Counted from the stretch's first letter, positions 6,303-13,739 are shown. The stretch: 17,649 bases of DNA from CAZGLR01 sp964526635 (GCA_964526635.1 CAZGLR010000070.1:1-17649), one strand, 5' to 3'. The notes: a model not told the origin generated them from the sequence alone. Numbers and translations: made by a program.

Positions 6303-6794
6303 ATGAACCCGTTTGAATTCGCCATGAAAATGGAACTCGACGGCAAGAAGTATTTCGAGGAGCAGGCCGTGGCCATGACTGATCCGGTATTGAAACAGAT
6401 TTTCGAAGAACTGGCTACTGACGAGGAACGGCATTATCAGATTTTCAAGTCGCTGGCCGAGGGTCATACGCCGGAGTATGAAGAAGCATTTAAAACCAAT
6501 ATTATCGGCACCACCCGGAATATTTTCGAAAAGCTCAGCCAGGAACATCCCGAACTCGAGTTTGGCGATGATGTCAAGAAGGTCTGGATAAAAGCCCGTG
6601 ATATAGAAGATGATGCCGAGACCTTCTATAATGAACAGGCCGAAAAAGCCACCGATGAAGCACAGAAGAAAATCTGGTCACGCATCGCGGCTGAAGAACA
6701 TAAACACTGGGTAGCGATGAATAATGTCGTTAATTTTCTGGATCGTCCTAATCACTGGCTCGAAAACGCCGAATGGACGCAGATGGAAGGCTAA
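6303..6794 (+). CDS. Rubrerythrin-like (ferritin-fold) diiron protein without rubredoxin domain
   Basis: A 163-residue four-helix protein of the rubrerythrin/ferritin-like family. The two halves look alike: Glu11 in helix 1 and ExxH at Glu41-His44, then Glu102 in helix 3 and ExxH at Glu132-His135. These six residues match the expected diiron ligands. Such proteins use the diiron centre for peroxide detoxification or iron oxidation. The rubredoxin-type iron domain with CxxC pairs, present in classical rubrerythrin, is missing, so electrons would have to come from a separate partner. The ATG at 6303 has an AAAGGAG about 11 nt upstream. It is monocistronic, with an upstream promoter candidate and a strong terminator at 6822-6851. 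Oxidative-stress control is plausible, but no known operator was recognised. Confidence 0.92.
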   Translation: MNPFEFAMKMELDGKKYFEEQAVAMTDPVLKQIFEELATDEERHYQIFKSLAEGHTPEYEEAFKTNIIGTTRNIFEKLSQEHPELEFGDDVKKVWIKARDIEDDAETFYNEQAEKATDEAQKKIWSRIAAEEHKHWVAMNNVVNFLDRPNHWLENAEWTQMEG

Positions 6795-6821
6795 TTTCGT
6801 CGTGTACATAAATTGATTCGG

Positions 6822-6851
6822 GGCCCTGCTGGCATCGGCAGGGCCTTTTTT
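6822..6851 (+). terminator. Intrinsic terminator of the rubrerythrin-like gene
   Basis: GGCCCTGC (6822-6829) pairs perfectly with GCAGGGCC (6838-6845) around an eight-base loop, directly followed by six T (6846-6851). It lies 28 nt past the stop codon and just 23 nt before the next gene's ATG, so that gene depends on read-through or on a promoter hidden in this stretch. Confidence 0.9.
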
Positions 6852-6874
6852 GTATCTTGCAGCCGGGAGGAAGT

Positions 6875-7348
6875 ATGGATACTAAAAAGCAGTTTCCAGT
6901 CTATTCGCATACTCAGACAATAAGCTGGTGGATATTGATTCCATCGGGTATGGCAATTCTCATTAGTGGATATTTCGGGTTTTCGGAGGGATTCGTCATC
7001 AGCGCCGTTGTTTCAGTCATGCTGTTGATACTTCTGCTTCTGTTTTATTCGATGACTGTCACAGTCGATACCAGAGAACTTTGCCTTGCCTTCGGTCCCG
7101 GTCTTTTCGCTCGCAAATTTCTGCTGTCACAGATGGCTAACTGCCGGGTGGTACGGAACAAGCCAGGTCAGGGGTGGGGTATTCGACCGGTTAAAAACGG
7201 CCTGCTGTACAATGTGTCCGGACTGGATAGTGTTGAACTGGTCATGGCCAACGGTCACCGGTATCGAATCGGAACCGGGGAACCGCATCGTCTGAGTGGG
7301 ATTGTCTATCAGCTATTGCAGGAAAAGCGCAAACCATTTGCGGTGTAA
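6875..7348 (+). CDS. Small membrane protein with PH-like cytoplasmic tail
   Basis: A 157-residue protein with two predicted membrane helices (about 16-35 and 40-60) and a C-terminal domain of about 95 residues resembling bacterial PH-like domains. Marks are GWGIR at 100-104, LYNVSG at 111-116, VEL at 120-122 and RIGT at 131-134. This layout is shared by small uncharacterised membrane proteins, so no function is assigned. The start is ATG at 6875, five bases after GGGAGG (6865-6870); a TTG at 6857 would only add six residues in front of that site. It lies between a terminator and the convergent double-receiver gene (18 nt gap). No dedicated promoter is visible. Confidence 0.82.
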   Translation: MDTKKQFPVYSHTQTISWWILIPSGMAILISGYFGFSEGFVISAVVSVMLLILLLLFYSMTVTVDTRELCLAFGPGLFARKFLLSQMANCRVVRNKPGQGWGIRPVKNGLLYNVSGLDSVELVMANGHRYRIGTGEPHRLSGIVYQLLQEKRKPFAV

Positions 7349-7366
7349 TACCCCGGTTGGCCAAGC

Positions 7367-8110
7367 CTATTTTTTTTGCAGATTGCTCAGCAGGCTGGTG
7401 ATATGTTCGATCTTAAATGGTTTCAGCAGGAAGGCATCGGCAATATCACGGGCCTGCTCCTCATGTTCAGCCGATAAATATGCGGTCATGAGGATGACCG
7501 GCAGCGTCGGGCGCAGATTTTTGATTTCACCGGCCAAATCAATACCATCGATCCCCGGCATTCTTATATCAGTAATAACAGTCGCAAAATCCTGCGACTT
7601 GAGCATCCGCAGGGCGCCTTCACCATCGGCTGCCCCAACAACCGTATATCCGGATAATTTGAGAGTTTCGATCAGCATAGCCCGGAAGGTATCATCGTCA
7701 TCGACAACCAGGACCGGTTTGCGGAAATCATCATTGGCGATATCAAGACTCAGGACTTCTTCGATTTTCTGCTCGAGTAGGGCGATACGAAATGGTTTTT
7801 CAATAAACGGCCGCGTGCGTGCGGTTTCGATAATCTGCCGCGAGAAGACTCCCGAAATAAAAATCACCGGAAGCTGCGGATGCGATCCGGCCAGTGTTTC
7901 GGACAGATCCAGCCCGCTTTTGCCCGGCATTTTGATGTCGGTAATGACCAGGCGGATATTGGCATGGGTCGGATTATTGAGTATCTGGATCGCGTCATCG
8001 ACCGATTCTGCTCCGATGGCATCGTATCCAATGGCCGTCAACGTTTCCAGAAGCAGATCACGGAGATAGGGATCATCATCGACAGTCAGGATTTTTATTT
8101 TTTCCGGCAT
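7367..8110 (-). CDS. Double-receiver response regulator without output domain
   Basis: A 247-residue protein made of two CheY-like receiver domains. Receiver 1 (about 5-120) has the acidic cluster Asp11-13, phospho-acceptor Asp58 in TDIKMPG, Ser86 and Lys105. Receiver 2 (about 130-245) has Asp137-140, acceptor Asp181 in TDIRMPG, Thr209 and Lys230. Both sets are complete, so both should accept phosphate. There is no DNA-binding, enzymatic or histidine-kinase domain, so it would act by protein contacts or as a phosphate relay or sink. The ATG at 8110 follows the mutase stop by 9 nt, with GGGGA at the end of that gene as a weak ribosome site. It is probably co-transcribed with the mutase; no kinase gene is nearby. 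Confidence 0.94.
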   Translation of the reverse strand: MPEKIKILTVDDDPYLRDLLLETLTAIGYDAIGAESVDDAIQILNNPTHANIRLVITDIKMPGKSGLDLSETLAGSHPQLPVIFISGVFSRQIIETARTRPFIEKPFRIALLEQKIEEVLSLDIANDDFRKPVLVVDDDDTFRAMLIETLKLSGYTVVGAADGEGALRMLKSQDFATVITDIRMPGIDGIDLAGEIKNLRPTLPVILMTAYLSAEHEEQARDIADAFLLKPFKIEHITSLLSNLQKK

Positions 8111-8119
8111 ACGCCGTTT

Positions 8120-9460
8120 TTATCCCCGAATTATTTTCAAAAGCGCAGTGACTTTTTCATCGAGCAGTTGCCTGGTTGTTGCCTCGACGTTGAGTCGCAG
8201 CAATGGCTCGGTATTCGATGGTCGCAAATTGAACCACCAGTCGTCGTAGCCGACAGTGAGACCATCGAGCCGATCGGATTCACCATCGGAAAAGGCCTCG
8301 GCGACCGCTTTGATTTTGGTGTCAATGGAATCCACCCGGCTGTTTATTTCGCCGGAGCGAACATAGGGATTGATATCGGCCAGAATTTCATGCAGCGGCC
8401 GCCCCGCCTTCGATAAAAGCTCGAGGCAGACCAATAAGGCGATCAGCCCCGAATCGGCAAACCAGTTGTCGCGGAAATAGAAATGTCCGGAATGTTCGCC
8501 GCCGAAAACGGCATCGTGTTTTTTCATCAACGGTTTAATGATCGCATGTCCAACCCGGGTTCGAACCGGTGTGCCGCCCTTGCGTTCGATCAGTTCCGGT
8601 ACCGCCCGGCTACAAATCAGGTTATAGAGAATCGTCTGGTTGGGATCATCAGTCAGCAGCTTATCGGCCACCAGGGCGGTGACCATGTCGCCGCCCAGCG
8701 GGGTACCGTCTTTTTGCAGCAGAAACATCCGGTCGGCGTCGCCATCGAATGCCACCCCGAAATCGGAATCGTTTTCTTTCACGGCTTTCTGAAGGTCAAG
8801 CAGGTTTTCCGCCTCAATCGGATTGGCCGGGTGATTGGGGAAGGTGCCATCCGGCTCGTAAAACAGCGGAACGATCTTACAAGGTAATTTTTCAAATACA
8901 GGTTTCAGGGTAAGCCCGGCCATACCGTTGCCGGCATCGATGGCAATCTTAAATGGCTTAATAATGCCCGGGTCAATAAAACCAAGCACATGTTCGGCGA
9001 AATCCTTGATAATATCTTTTCGTGCAATTGATCCCTGCACCGATGATTTTTCAACACGGTCGGCCTCGAGGTCGGCGGCGACAACGTCGAGACCATCGGA
9101 CCCCGACAACGGCACCGCCTGGCGGCGGCAGACCTTGAACCCATTGTATTCTTTCGGATTATGCGAGGCGGTAATCATGACCCCGCCATCATAATCGTAT
9201 TTGCCGACCGCAAAATAGAGAGCATCGGTAGAGATCATGCCAAGATCGACAACATCAACACCACGATCGACAATGCCAGCGGCGAGACCCTCGAAGATCT
9301 CATCGGAAGAGGTTCGCATGTCGCGGCCGACGGCGATGGTTGTCGGTTTGAGGTAGCCGGCCAGCGAGTTTCCGATACGATAGGCGATCTCGGCATTCAG
9401 TTGTTCCGGAACTGTGCCGCGGATATCGTATGCTTTGAAGATGGAATGGTCGAAGTTCAT
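8120..9460 (-). CDS. manB: Phosphomannomutase/phosphoglucomutase
   Basis: A 446-residue alpha-D-phosphohexomutase, full length for the family. It contains FKAYDIRG at 8-15, the active-site phosphoserine loop TASHNP at 97-102 (Ser99), the Mg-binding loop DGDADR, the sugar-specificity loop GGEHSGH and the C-terminal phosphate loop RPSNTEP. It interconverts the 1- and 6-phosphates of mannose and/or glucose, feeding GDP-mannose and surface polysaccharide synthesis, in the cytoplasm. The ATG at 9460 is chosen: AGGAGC lies just upstream, and a TTTACC-type promoter region at 9483-9511 overlaps any longer reading. A divergent gene at 9612 shares the promoter region. The double-receiver gene follows after 9 nt, suggesting co-expression. 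Which sugar is preferred cannot be read from the sequence; manB is a family-level symbol. Confidence 0.93.
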   Translation of the reverse strand: MNFDHSIFKAYDIRGTVPEQLNAEIAYRIGNSLAGYLKPTTIAVGRDMRTSSDEIFEGLAAGIVDRGVDVVDLGMISTDALYFAVGKYDYDGGVMITASHNPKEYNGFKVCRRQAVPLSGSDGLDVVAADLEADRVEKSSVQGSIARKDIIKDFAEHVLGFIDPGIIKPFKIAIDAGNGMAGLTLKPVFEKLPCKIVPLFYEPDGTFPNHPANPIEAENLLDLQKAVKENDSDFGVAFDGDADRMFLLQKDGTPLGGDMVTALVADKLLTDDPNQTILYNLICSRAVPELIERKGGTPVRTRVGHAIIKPLMKKHDAVFGGEHSGHFYFRDNWFADSGLIALLVCLELLSKAGRPLHEILADINPYVRSGEINSRVDSIDTKIKAVAEAFSDGESDRLDGLTVGYDDWWFNLRPSNTEPLLRLNVEATTRQLLDEKVTALLKIIRG

Positions 9461-9482
9461 ATTTGCTCCTGGTTTTGCTGCG

Positions 9483-9511
9483 AATATAGGCGCTGGCAAC
9501 GGTAAAGTCAA
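9483..9511 (-). promoter_or_regulatory. Sigma70-type promoter of the mutase/double-receiver operon
   Basis: On the minus strand TTGACT (9511-9506) and TATATT (9488-9483) are separated by exactly 17 bases. The expected start near 9476 leaves a short leader containing the AGGAGC ribosome site before ATG 9460. Confidence 0.65.
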
Positions 9512-9559
9512 TTAAATCACTTATCTGCCGGCGGCGGCGTCGGCGACATGCCGGGCGTA

Positions 9560-9588
9560 TTGACATTTGTGCCGGCTTCACGTACTAT
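9560..9588 (+). promoter_or_regulatory. Sigma70-type promoter of the cysteine-rich small protein gene
   Basis: TTGACA (9560-9565) and TACTAT (9583-9588) are 17 bases apart. A start near 9595 gives a very short leader with AAAGGAG before ATG 9612. It is back-to-back with the mutase promoter. Confidence 0.65.
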
Positions 9589-9611
9589 AAATATGAAAGG
9601 AGCAACAAGTT

Positions 9612-9905
9612 ATGGGATTGACCTGCTGGAGCTGCGGGCGCGAAACAAATGTCGAGAAAAAGCCTTATCGGAATGATCATTGTCCGCACTGCCTCGCTGA
9701 TTTGAAATGCTGCCGGGGATGCCGTTTCTATGATCCGAAGGCTGTGCATCGGTGCCGGGAACGGATCGATGAACCGGTCCGCAATAAAGAGAAGGCGAAT
9801 TTTTGCGATTACTTCCAACCCCGGGTGATCGGCGCCCGGGCTCAGAATATGATCAACAGCAAAGATTCCCGGAAGAGAGCATTCGACGACCTTTTTGATG
9901 ATTGA
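9612..9905 (+). CDS. Small cysteine-rich, probably zinc-binding protein
   Basis: A 97-residue protein with nine Cys: C5-x2-C8, C24-x2-C27, C33, C34-x2-C37, C48 and C65. Two CxxC pairs at 5-8 and 24-27 look like a zinc ribbon. A second part has CRFYDP at 37-42 and NFCDYF at 63-68. Similar small conserved proteins of unknown role occur in several bacterial lineages (from memory, unnamed), so no function is given. The ATG at 9612 has a clear AAAGGAG upstream and a good promoter at 9560-9588, which supports real expression. The C-terminal 30 residues are charged and probably disordered. It is divergent from the mutase gene; the next gene downstream has its own promoter. Confidence 0.8.
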   Translation: MGLTCWSCGRETNVEKKPYRNDHCPHCLADLKCCRGCRFYDPKAVHRCRERIDEPVRNKEKANFCDYFQPRVIGARAQNMINSKDSRKRAFDDLFDD

Positions 9906-9943
9906 AGAGCCGCGCTTCATATCGACAGGAGTGGAATATCTCA

Positions 9944-9973
9944 TTGACACCGTATGTATAAACTGTGTATATA
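9944..9973 (+). promoter_or_regulatory. Candidate promoter of the endonuclease V homolog operon
   Basis: TTGACA (9944-9949) and TATATA (9968-9973) are separated by 18 bases. A start near 9980 would give a leader of about 110 nt before ATG 10094. The rest of the 188-bp gap shows nothing else convincing. Confidence 0.55.
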
Positions 9974-10093
9974 GACGGCACTGTAGTTCCTGAACTATTA
10001 ATGTGAGTATATCGCCATCCGGCGGTATCGCGGTACTTCCGGCTTCAGCATCACGACACCGCATATCACACCTACTGCGAGTACAATTCATAG

Positions 10094-10798
10094 ATGAGAC
10101 GAGAAGATGTGATCTGGCCCGATACACTCGATGATGCGCGCCGCCTGCAACGGGACATTGCACAGCAGGTGAGATGTGATTCCGGATTACCGGAATTTTC
10201 GACTATCGGGGGCGTTGATACGGCGTACAATCATGAAAAAGGGGTTATCGTGGCGGCCGCATGGGTCGGTCGGTATCCCGATTTAAGGCCGCTTCACAAA
10301 GCGGTCGCAACCGGGCCGGTAACATTCCCCTATCATCCGGGATTGTTCTTTTTCAGGGAAGGACCAACAATTTTAGAGGCTCTGGCCCGCCTTCGGGAGT
10401 TACCGGACGTATTACTGGTAGCGGCCCATGGTCTGGCGCATCCGCGCGGTTGCGGGATGGCCGGACATGTGGGAGTGCTTCTGGATATCCCGACGATCGG
10501 CTGCGCCCGGAAACGATTATGCGGAGAGCACGACGATCCCGGGGAGGAGCCGGGGGCCGCAGCAAAATTGTATGTGCACAATCGGGAGGCGGGCATTGTC
10601 CTCAGGACGCGTGCCGGCGTTAAACCGGTCTTTGTTTCACCGGGGCACCGCTGCGATCTTCAAAGCGCCCACGATACTGTCGTTGCCTGCCTGCGCGGCT
10701 ATCGACTGCCGGAACCGATTCGCACCGCTCATCGACTGGCCAATAAGATCAAGCATACGATAGAAGCTGCTGAATATGAAACAATGACAGGAAAGTAA
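10094..10798 (+). CDS. nfi: Endonuclease V homolog with altered catalytic residues
   Basis: A 234-residue member of the endonuclease V (Nfi) family, whose active members cut DNA or RNA next to deaminated bases such as inosine. Family blocks are GGVDTAY at 39-45 with Asp42, the PYHP wedge at 79-82, FREGP at 87-91 with Glu89, AHGLAHPR at 111-118, PTIG at 133-136, SPGH at 182-185, and a C-terminal EPIRTAH with His213. By alignment from memory with Thermotoga maritima EndoV, the metal-binding Asp110 is Ala110 here (codon GCG), and active-site Lys139 is Arg139. Asp42, Glu89, His116 and His213 remain. Cleavage may therefore be lost or weak while base recognition persists; this is inference. The ATG has no clear Shine-Dalgarno. 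The gene ends 1 nt before the amidohydrolase, so they form one operon. Confidence 0.92.
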   Translation: MRREDVIWPDTLDDARRLQRDIAQQVRCDSGLPEFSTIGGVDTAYNHEKGVIVAAAWVGRYPDLRPLHKAVATGPVTFPYHPGLFFFREGPTILEALARLRELPDVLLVAAHGLAHPRGCGMAGHVGVLLDIPTIGCARKRLCGEHDDPGEEPGAAAKLYVHNREAGIVLRTRAGVKPVFVSPGHRCDLQSAHDTVVACLRGYRLPEPIRTAHRLANKIKHTIEAAEYETMTGK

Positions 10799-10799
10799 T

Positions 10800-12140
10800 A
10801 TGGCGGATTTGACTCCGATACTGGCGCGATTTCGCGAAGATGGCGCCAAAATTTATGAATCGATAGTACGACTGAGACGAAAATTCCATCAAAACCCCGA
10901 AACAGGCAATGAAGAATTTGAAACCACCAAAGTGCTTAAGGAAGAATTATCATCTCTGGGCCTGAAGATTTACGATAAACAACTTCCCACCGGATTATGG
11001 GCCGAACTGGATACCGGTAAAAGAGGTCCGACAATCGCCCTGAGGACGGATATCGATGCGTTGCCGATTACCGAGCAGAGCGGGTTGCCGTTTGCCTCGA
11101 AGAATCCGGGAAAGATGCACGCCTGTGGGCATGATGTGCATATGGCGATTCTGGTGGGCGCCGCCCGTCTGCTGGCTTCCCAGAAAGACCAGTTGCGCGG
11201 GCGGGTACGATTCATCTGTCAGCCGGCCGAAGAAATCCCTCCCGGCGGGGCGCGGCCGCTTATCAAGGCCGGTGTGCTTCGCAAGCCGCCGGTGGATGCC
11301 ATCCTCGCCCTTCATGTCGATTCAGGCCTGCCGACCGGCACGATCGGATTGCGCGATGGCCCCAGCATGGCGTCGGTGTACGATTTCGATATTGCCGTAG
11401 TCGGCAAATCGGGCCATGCCGCGTTGCCGCATCATACTGTCGATGCCATCGCCGTGGCCGCCGAAATCATTACCGGCCTGCAGCAGGTGGTGTCGCGTAT
11501 GGTTGATCCGGTGCAGCCGGTCGTGTTGACGTTCGGGACTATTCGGGGCGGCGAGGTGCGCAATGTCGTGGCCGGGGAAGTGACGATCCAGGGCACCGCC
11601 CGCTGCCTGGATGCAAAATTAACGGAACGACTTCCCCGCCAGATCAAAAAAACCGCTACCGAAATCGGCCGGGCTTTCGGCGCGGTCGTGAAAGTACAAT
11701 CAGTATCGGATTATCCCGTCCTGGCCTCCGATCCGGTGGTTAACAAGCATATCTATAATTCATATCAGGCAGTGTTTCCCAACGGTAAAGCCGTTCGCGT
11801 TCCCGAGGTCATGGGCGGGGAGGATTTTGCGGTTTATCTCGAAAAAGTCCCCGGGGCAATGTTCCGGCTGGGGGTGGGAAACAAGGATATCGGGGCCGAC
11901 AAACCCTGGCATCATCAGGCCTTTATAGTCGACGAGGCGGCGATTCCGATTGGCTATACCGTTTTTGCATCGGCCGTCGCTCATCTGTTGTATAATTGGG
12001 AAAGCCCCGGTCGAAAGAAAACACCCGCGGCCGAAAAAACAGCCACACCGAAACCGAAAGGGCGCAAGAATCCCCGCAGTCGGCGCCATCGGTCCGGTCG
12101 ACGACGGAGTCCATCATCGCGCACACAGAAAAATTCCTGA
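10800..12140 (+). CDS. M20-family amidohydrolase (hippurate/N-acyl-amino-acid hydrolase type) with basic tail
   Basis: A 446-residue M20D-type amidohydrolase. Expected metal ligands are visible: Cys109 and His111 in HACGHD, Glu144-Glu145 in the PAEE block, His172 in ALHVD, and His371 or His372 near PWHHQAF; MGGEDFAVY at 338-346 is also typical. The family hydrolyses N-acyl amino acids or related amides using two metal ions in the cytoplasm; the substrate is not evident. The catalytic part ends near residue 400. Residues 401-446 are an unusual Lys/Arg/Pro/Ser-rich tail with 17 basic residues in 46. The ATG at 10800 follows the upstream TAA by 1 nt, with AGGAAAG just before it. Its 3' end overlaps the start region of the propeller gene. 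Confidence 0.92.
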   Translation: MADLTPILARFREDGAKIYESIVRLRRKFHQNPETGNEEFETTKVLKEELSSLGLKIYDKQLPTGLWAELDTGKRGPTIALRTDIDALPITEQSGLPFASKNPGKMHACGHDVHMAILVGAARLLASQKDQLRGRVRFICQPAEEIPPGGARPLIKAGVLRKPPVDAILALHVDSGLPTGTIGLRDGPSMASVYDFDIAVVGKSGHAALPHHTVDAIAVAAEIITGLQQVVSRMVDPVQPVVLTFGTIRGGEVRNVVAGEVTIQGTARCLDAKLTERLPRQIKKTATEIGRAFGAVVKVQSVSDYPVLASDPVVNKHIYNSYQAVFPNGKAVRVPEVMGGEDFAVYLEKVPGAMFRLGVGNKDIGADKPWHHQAFIVDEAAIPIGYTVFASAVAHLLYNWESPGRKKTPAAEKTATPKPKGRKNPRSRRHRSGRRRSPSSRTQKNS

Positions 12141-13603
12141 TTCTGTGTCTGGCGGCGGTTTGTATTTGTTCGGGCGTCGCCTCCGCTGAAATTGTCCAGG
12201 GACTGATTGTCACCTGGTCCGATTTTTCGCGTATCACCGAAATCGCACATACCTACGATTATGCTTATGTCGGAACGACCGAGGGGATTATCCGCTACGA
12301 TCTGACTGCGCGAAAATGGATCGAGCCGTTGACTGTCTCCGACGGCATCCCCGGGCGCCGTATTCACCGCCTGGCTGTCTCATCACTCGATGATTATATC
12401 TATGTCGAAACCGAACAGGGATTGTACTCCTACAACTGGGCTTTCGAACACTGGATGCCGGAATCGAGTTTCCCTGTGGAATACAATCAGGACAGCCGGC
12501 CGAAAATCCCCCTGCCCGATATTCTGATCCCCTATGAATATCGATTCGATGTCTCGGGATATATCACCGATAGCTACTTTCGCGACTGGGAAGTTACCGC
12601 CCTGATTCGTGATATGTACACCGATCTCTTTCTGGGGACATGGGGACTGGGCGTGTTTGTCGCCGACGATCGATCCCTTATCGCTAATCATATACCCGGC
12701 GGGCTGCTGCATCGACGGGTTGATGCGATTCATATCGATGGTGACTCGATCTGGGTGGGCGGCAATGGCGGCCAGGCACCAGCCGAATATCAGGGCGAAC
12801 GCTATGGCGTCACCCTGATGAGTCGCTTTGCCGGAACTTTTACGCATTTCGAACCGCGTTTCATCCAGGGGTTCGACAGCGAGATCATCTACGATATTAC
12901 TTCAGACAGCAATAATGTCTATTTTGCGGGTCGTCATGGTCTGACTGTCTATACGCATAAAAATGATTACTATTACACTATGGGGCGCGGCGATGGCCTG
13001 CCCTCAAATGAAGTGACAGCGTTGTCCAAAACCGGCGACAGTCTCTGGATCGGAACGACTCGTGGACTGGCGCTGTATATGCCCCGCGCTGATACGCTGA
13101 CGATGGTTGGCGGCGGAAGACTCAAGGGAATTTTTATTACCGATCTGCTTACTGTCGGGCATCGCCTGTTGATCGGGACTGCCGATGGCGCTTACTACAT
13201 CGACACCAAGCTGAAAAAAATCGGGGAGCTGCGGGATCCCGATGGCGGTCTGCGCTCTCAGGTGCGGCATATCAGCGCGAATAAAAATGAAGTCTTTATC
13301 TCAACCAGTTGGGGGCTTGTCCGCATCGATCTGGAGTCGGACAAGGCCGAGACGATCAGTGCGATTACGGAAGTTTATGGTGTCTTTGCGGCGGCGGCCA
13401 ATGAGCGATATATTGCGGCGGCGGTGGAAGACGGCCTGTTGATTCTGGATCGCGAGCGGAATCGCGAACGGTTGTTTACGACCGACGAGGGTTTGCCGTC
13501 GATCAATATCAGCTCGATGGTACTGGAGGGCGAACAACTCTGGCTGGGAACCGATCGCGGTTTGAGCCGTTTTGATCTAAGTAACCATCGCGCGATAGAA
13601 TAG
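11996..13603 (+). CDS. Secreted beta-propeller protein (two-component-regulator propeller repeats)
   Basis: A protein of up to 535 residues with about ten short repeats of the Reg_prop type, each near a W-[IL]-G-T-x-x-G-[LI]-x-x-[YF] core: clearest are DSLWIGTTRGLALY and EQLWLGTDRGLSRF, with weaker copies through the protein. A cleavable signal peptide (hydrophobic FLILCLAAVCICSGVASA, predicted cut after Ala64 before Glu65) marks it as exported. Such propellers are usually the sensor half of hybrid kinases; here no kinase or membrane segment follows. The TTG at 11996 is the only standard start, but it gives a 46-residue n-region before the signal core. An ATC at 12116 behind GGAG (12106-12109) would give a normal 24-residue signal. 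The gene overlaps the amidohydrolase tail by 145 nt, or by 25 nt with the ATC start, and ends before a terminator at 13707. Confidence 0.84.
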   Translation: MGKPRSKENTRGRKNSHTETERAQESPQSAPSVRSTTESIIAHTEKFLILCLAAVCICSGVASAEIVQGLIVTWSDFSRITEIAHTYDYAYVGTTEGIIRYDLTARKWIEPLTVSDGIPGRRIHRLAVSSLDDYIYVETEQGLYSYNWAFEHWMPESSFPVEYNQDSRPKIPLPDILIPYEYRFDVSGYITDSYFRDWEVTALIRDMYTDLFLGTWGLGVFVADDRSLIANHIPGGLLHRRVDAIHIDGDSIWVGGNGGQAPAEYQGERYGVTLMSRFAGTFTHFEPRFIQGFDSEIIYDITSDSNNVYFAGRHGLTVYTHKNDYYYTMGRGDGLPSNEVTALSKTGDSLWIGTTRGLALYMPRADTLTMVGGGRLKGIFITDLLTVGHRLLIGTADGAYYIDTKLKKIGELRDPDGGLRSQVRHISANKNEVFISTSWGLVRIDLESDKAETISAITEVYGVFAAAANERYIAAAVEDGLLILDRERNRERLFTTDEGLPSINISSMVLEGEQLWLGTDRGLSRFDLSNHRAIE

Positions 13604-13706
13604 CGGCATATGTCACTTTTTTTATCCCGATATTATGAAAAGGCTTTGTAAACCGTAAACTGTCGATATATTGCGGTCGAAAATATACACAAACACCCAG
13701 ACACCA

Positions 13707-13739
13707 CCCCGCCGAATGCCGGTCGGGGCTTTTGTTGTT
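13707..13739 (+). terminator. Likely intrinsic terminator of the EndoV-amidohydrolase-propeller operon
   Basis: CCCCGCCG (13707-13714) pairs with CGG-T-CGGGG (13720-13728, one bulged T) around an AATGC loop, followed by CTTTTGTTGTT (13729-13739). It separates the propeller gene from mfd. It lies 103 nt past the stop, and the T-run is interrupted, so strength is uncertain. Confidence 0.6.

Noticed and set aside
7349..7378. Terminator between the membrane protein gene and the double-receiver gene
   Set aside because: The run of eight T at 7370-7377 mainly encodes C-terminal Lys codons of the receiver gene, and no stable stem precedes it.
9585..10163. 192-residue open frame on the minus strand across the cysteine-rich gene
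   Set aside because: It is antisense to a gene with clear promoter, ribosome site and conserved Cys pattern, and has no family likeness.
13646..13672. TTGTAA and TATATT as a promoter for mfd
   Set aside because: The spacing is only 15 bases and it lies upstream of the hairpin terminator, so it would be a poor mfd promoter.
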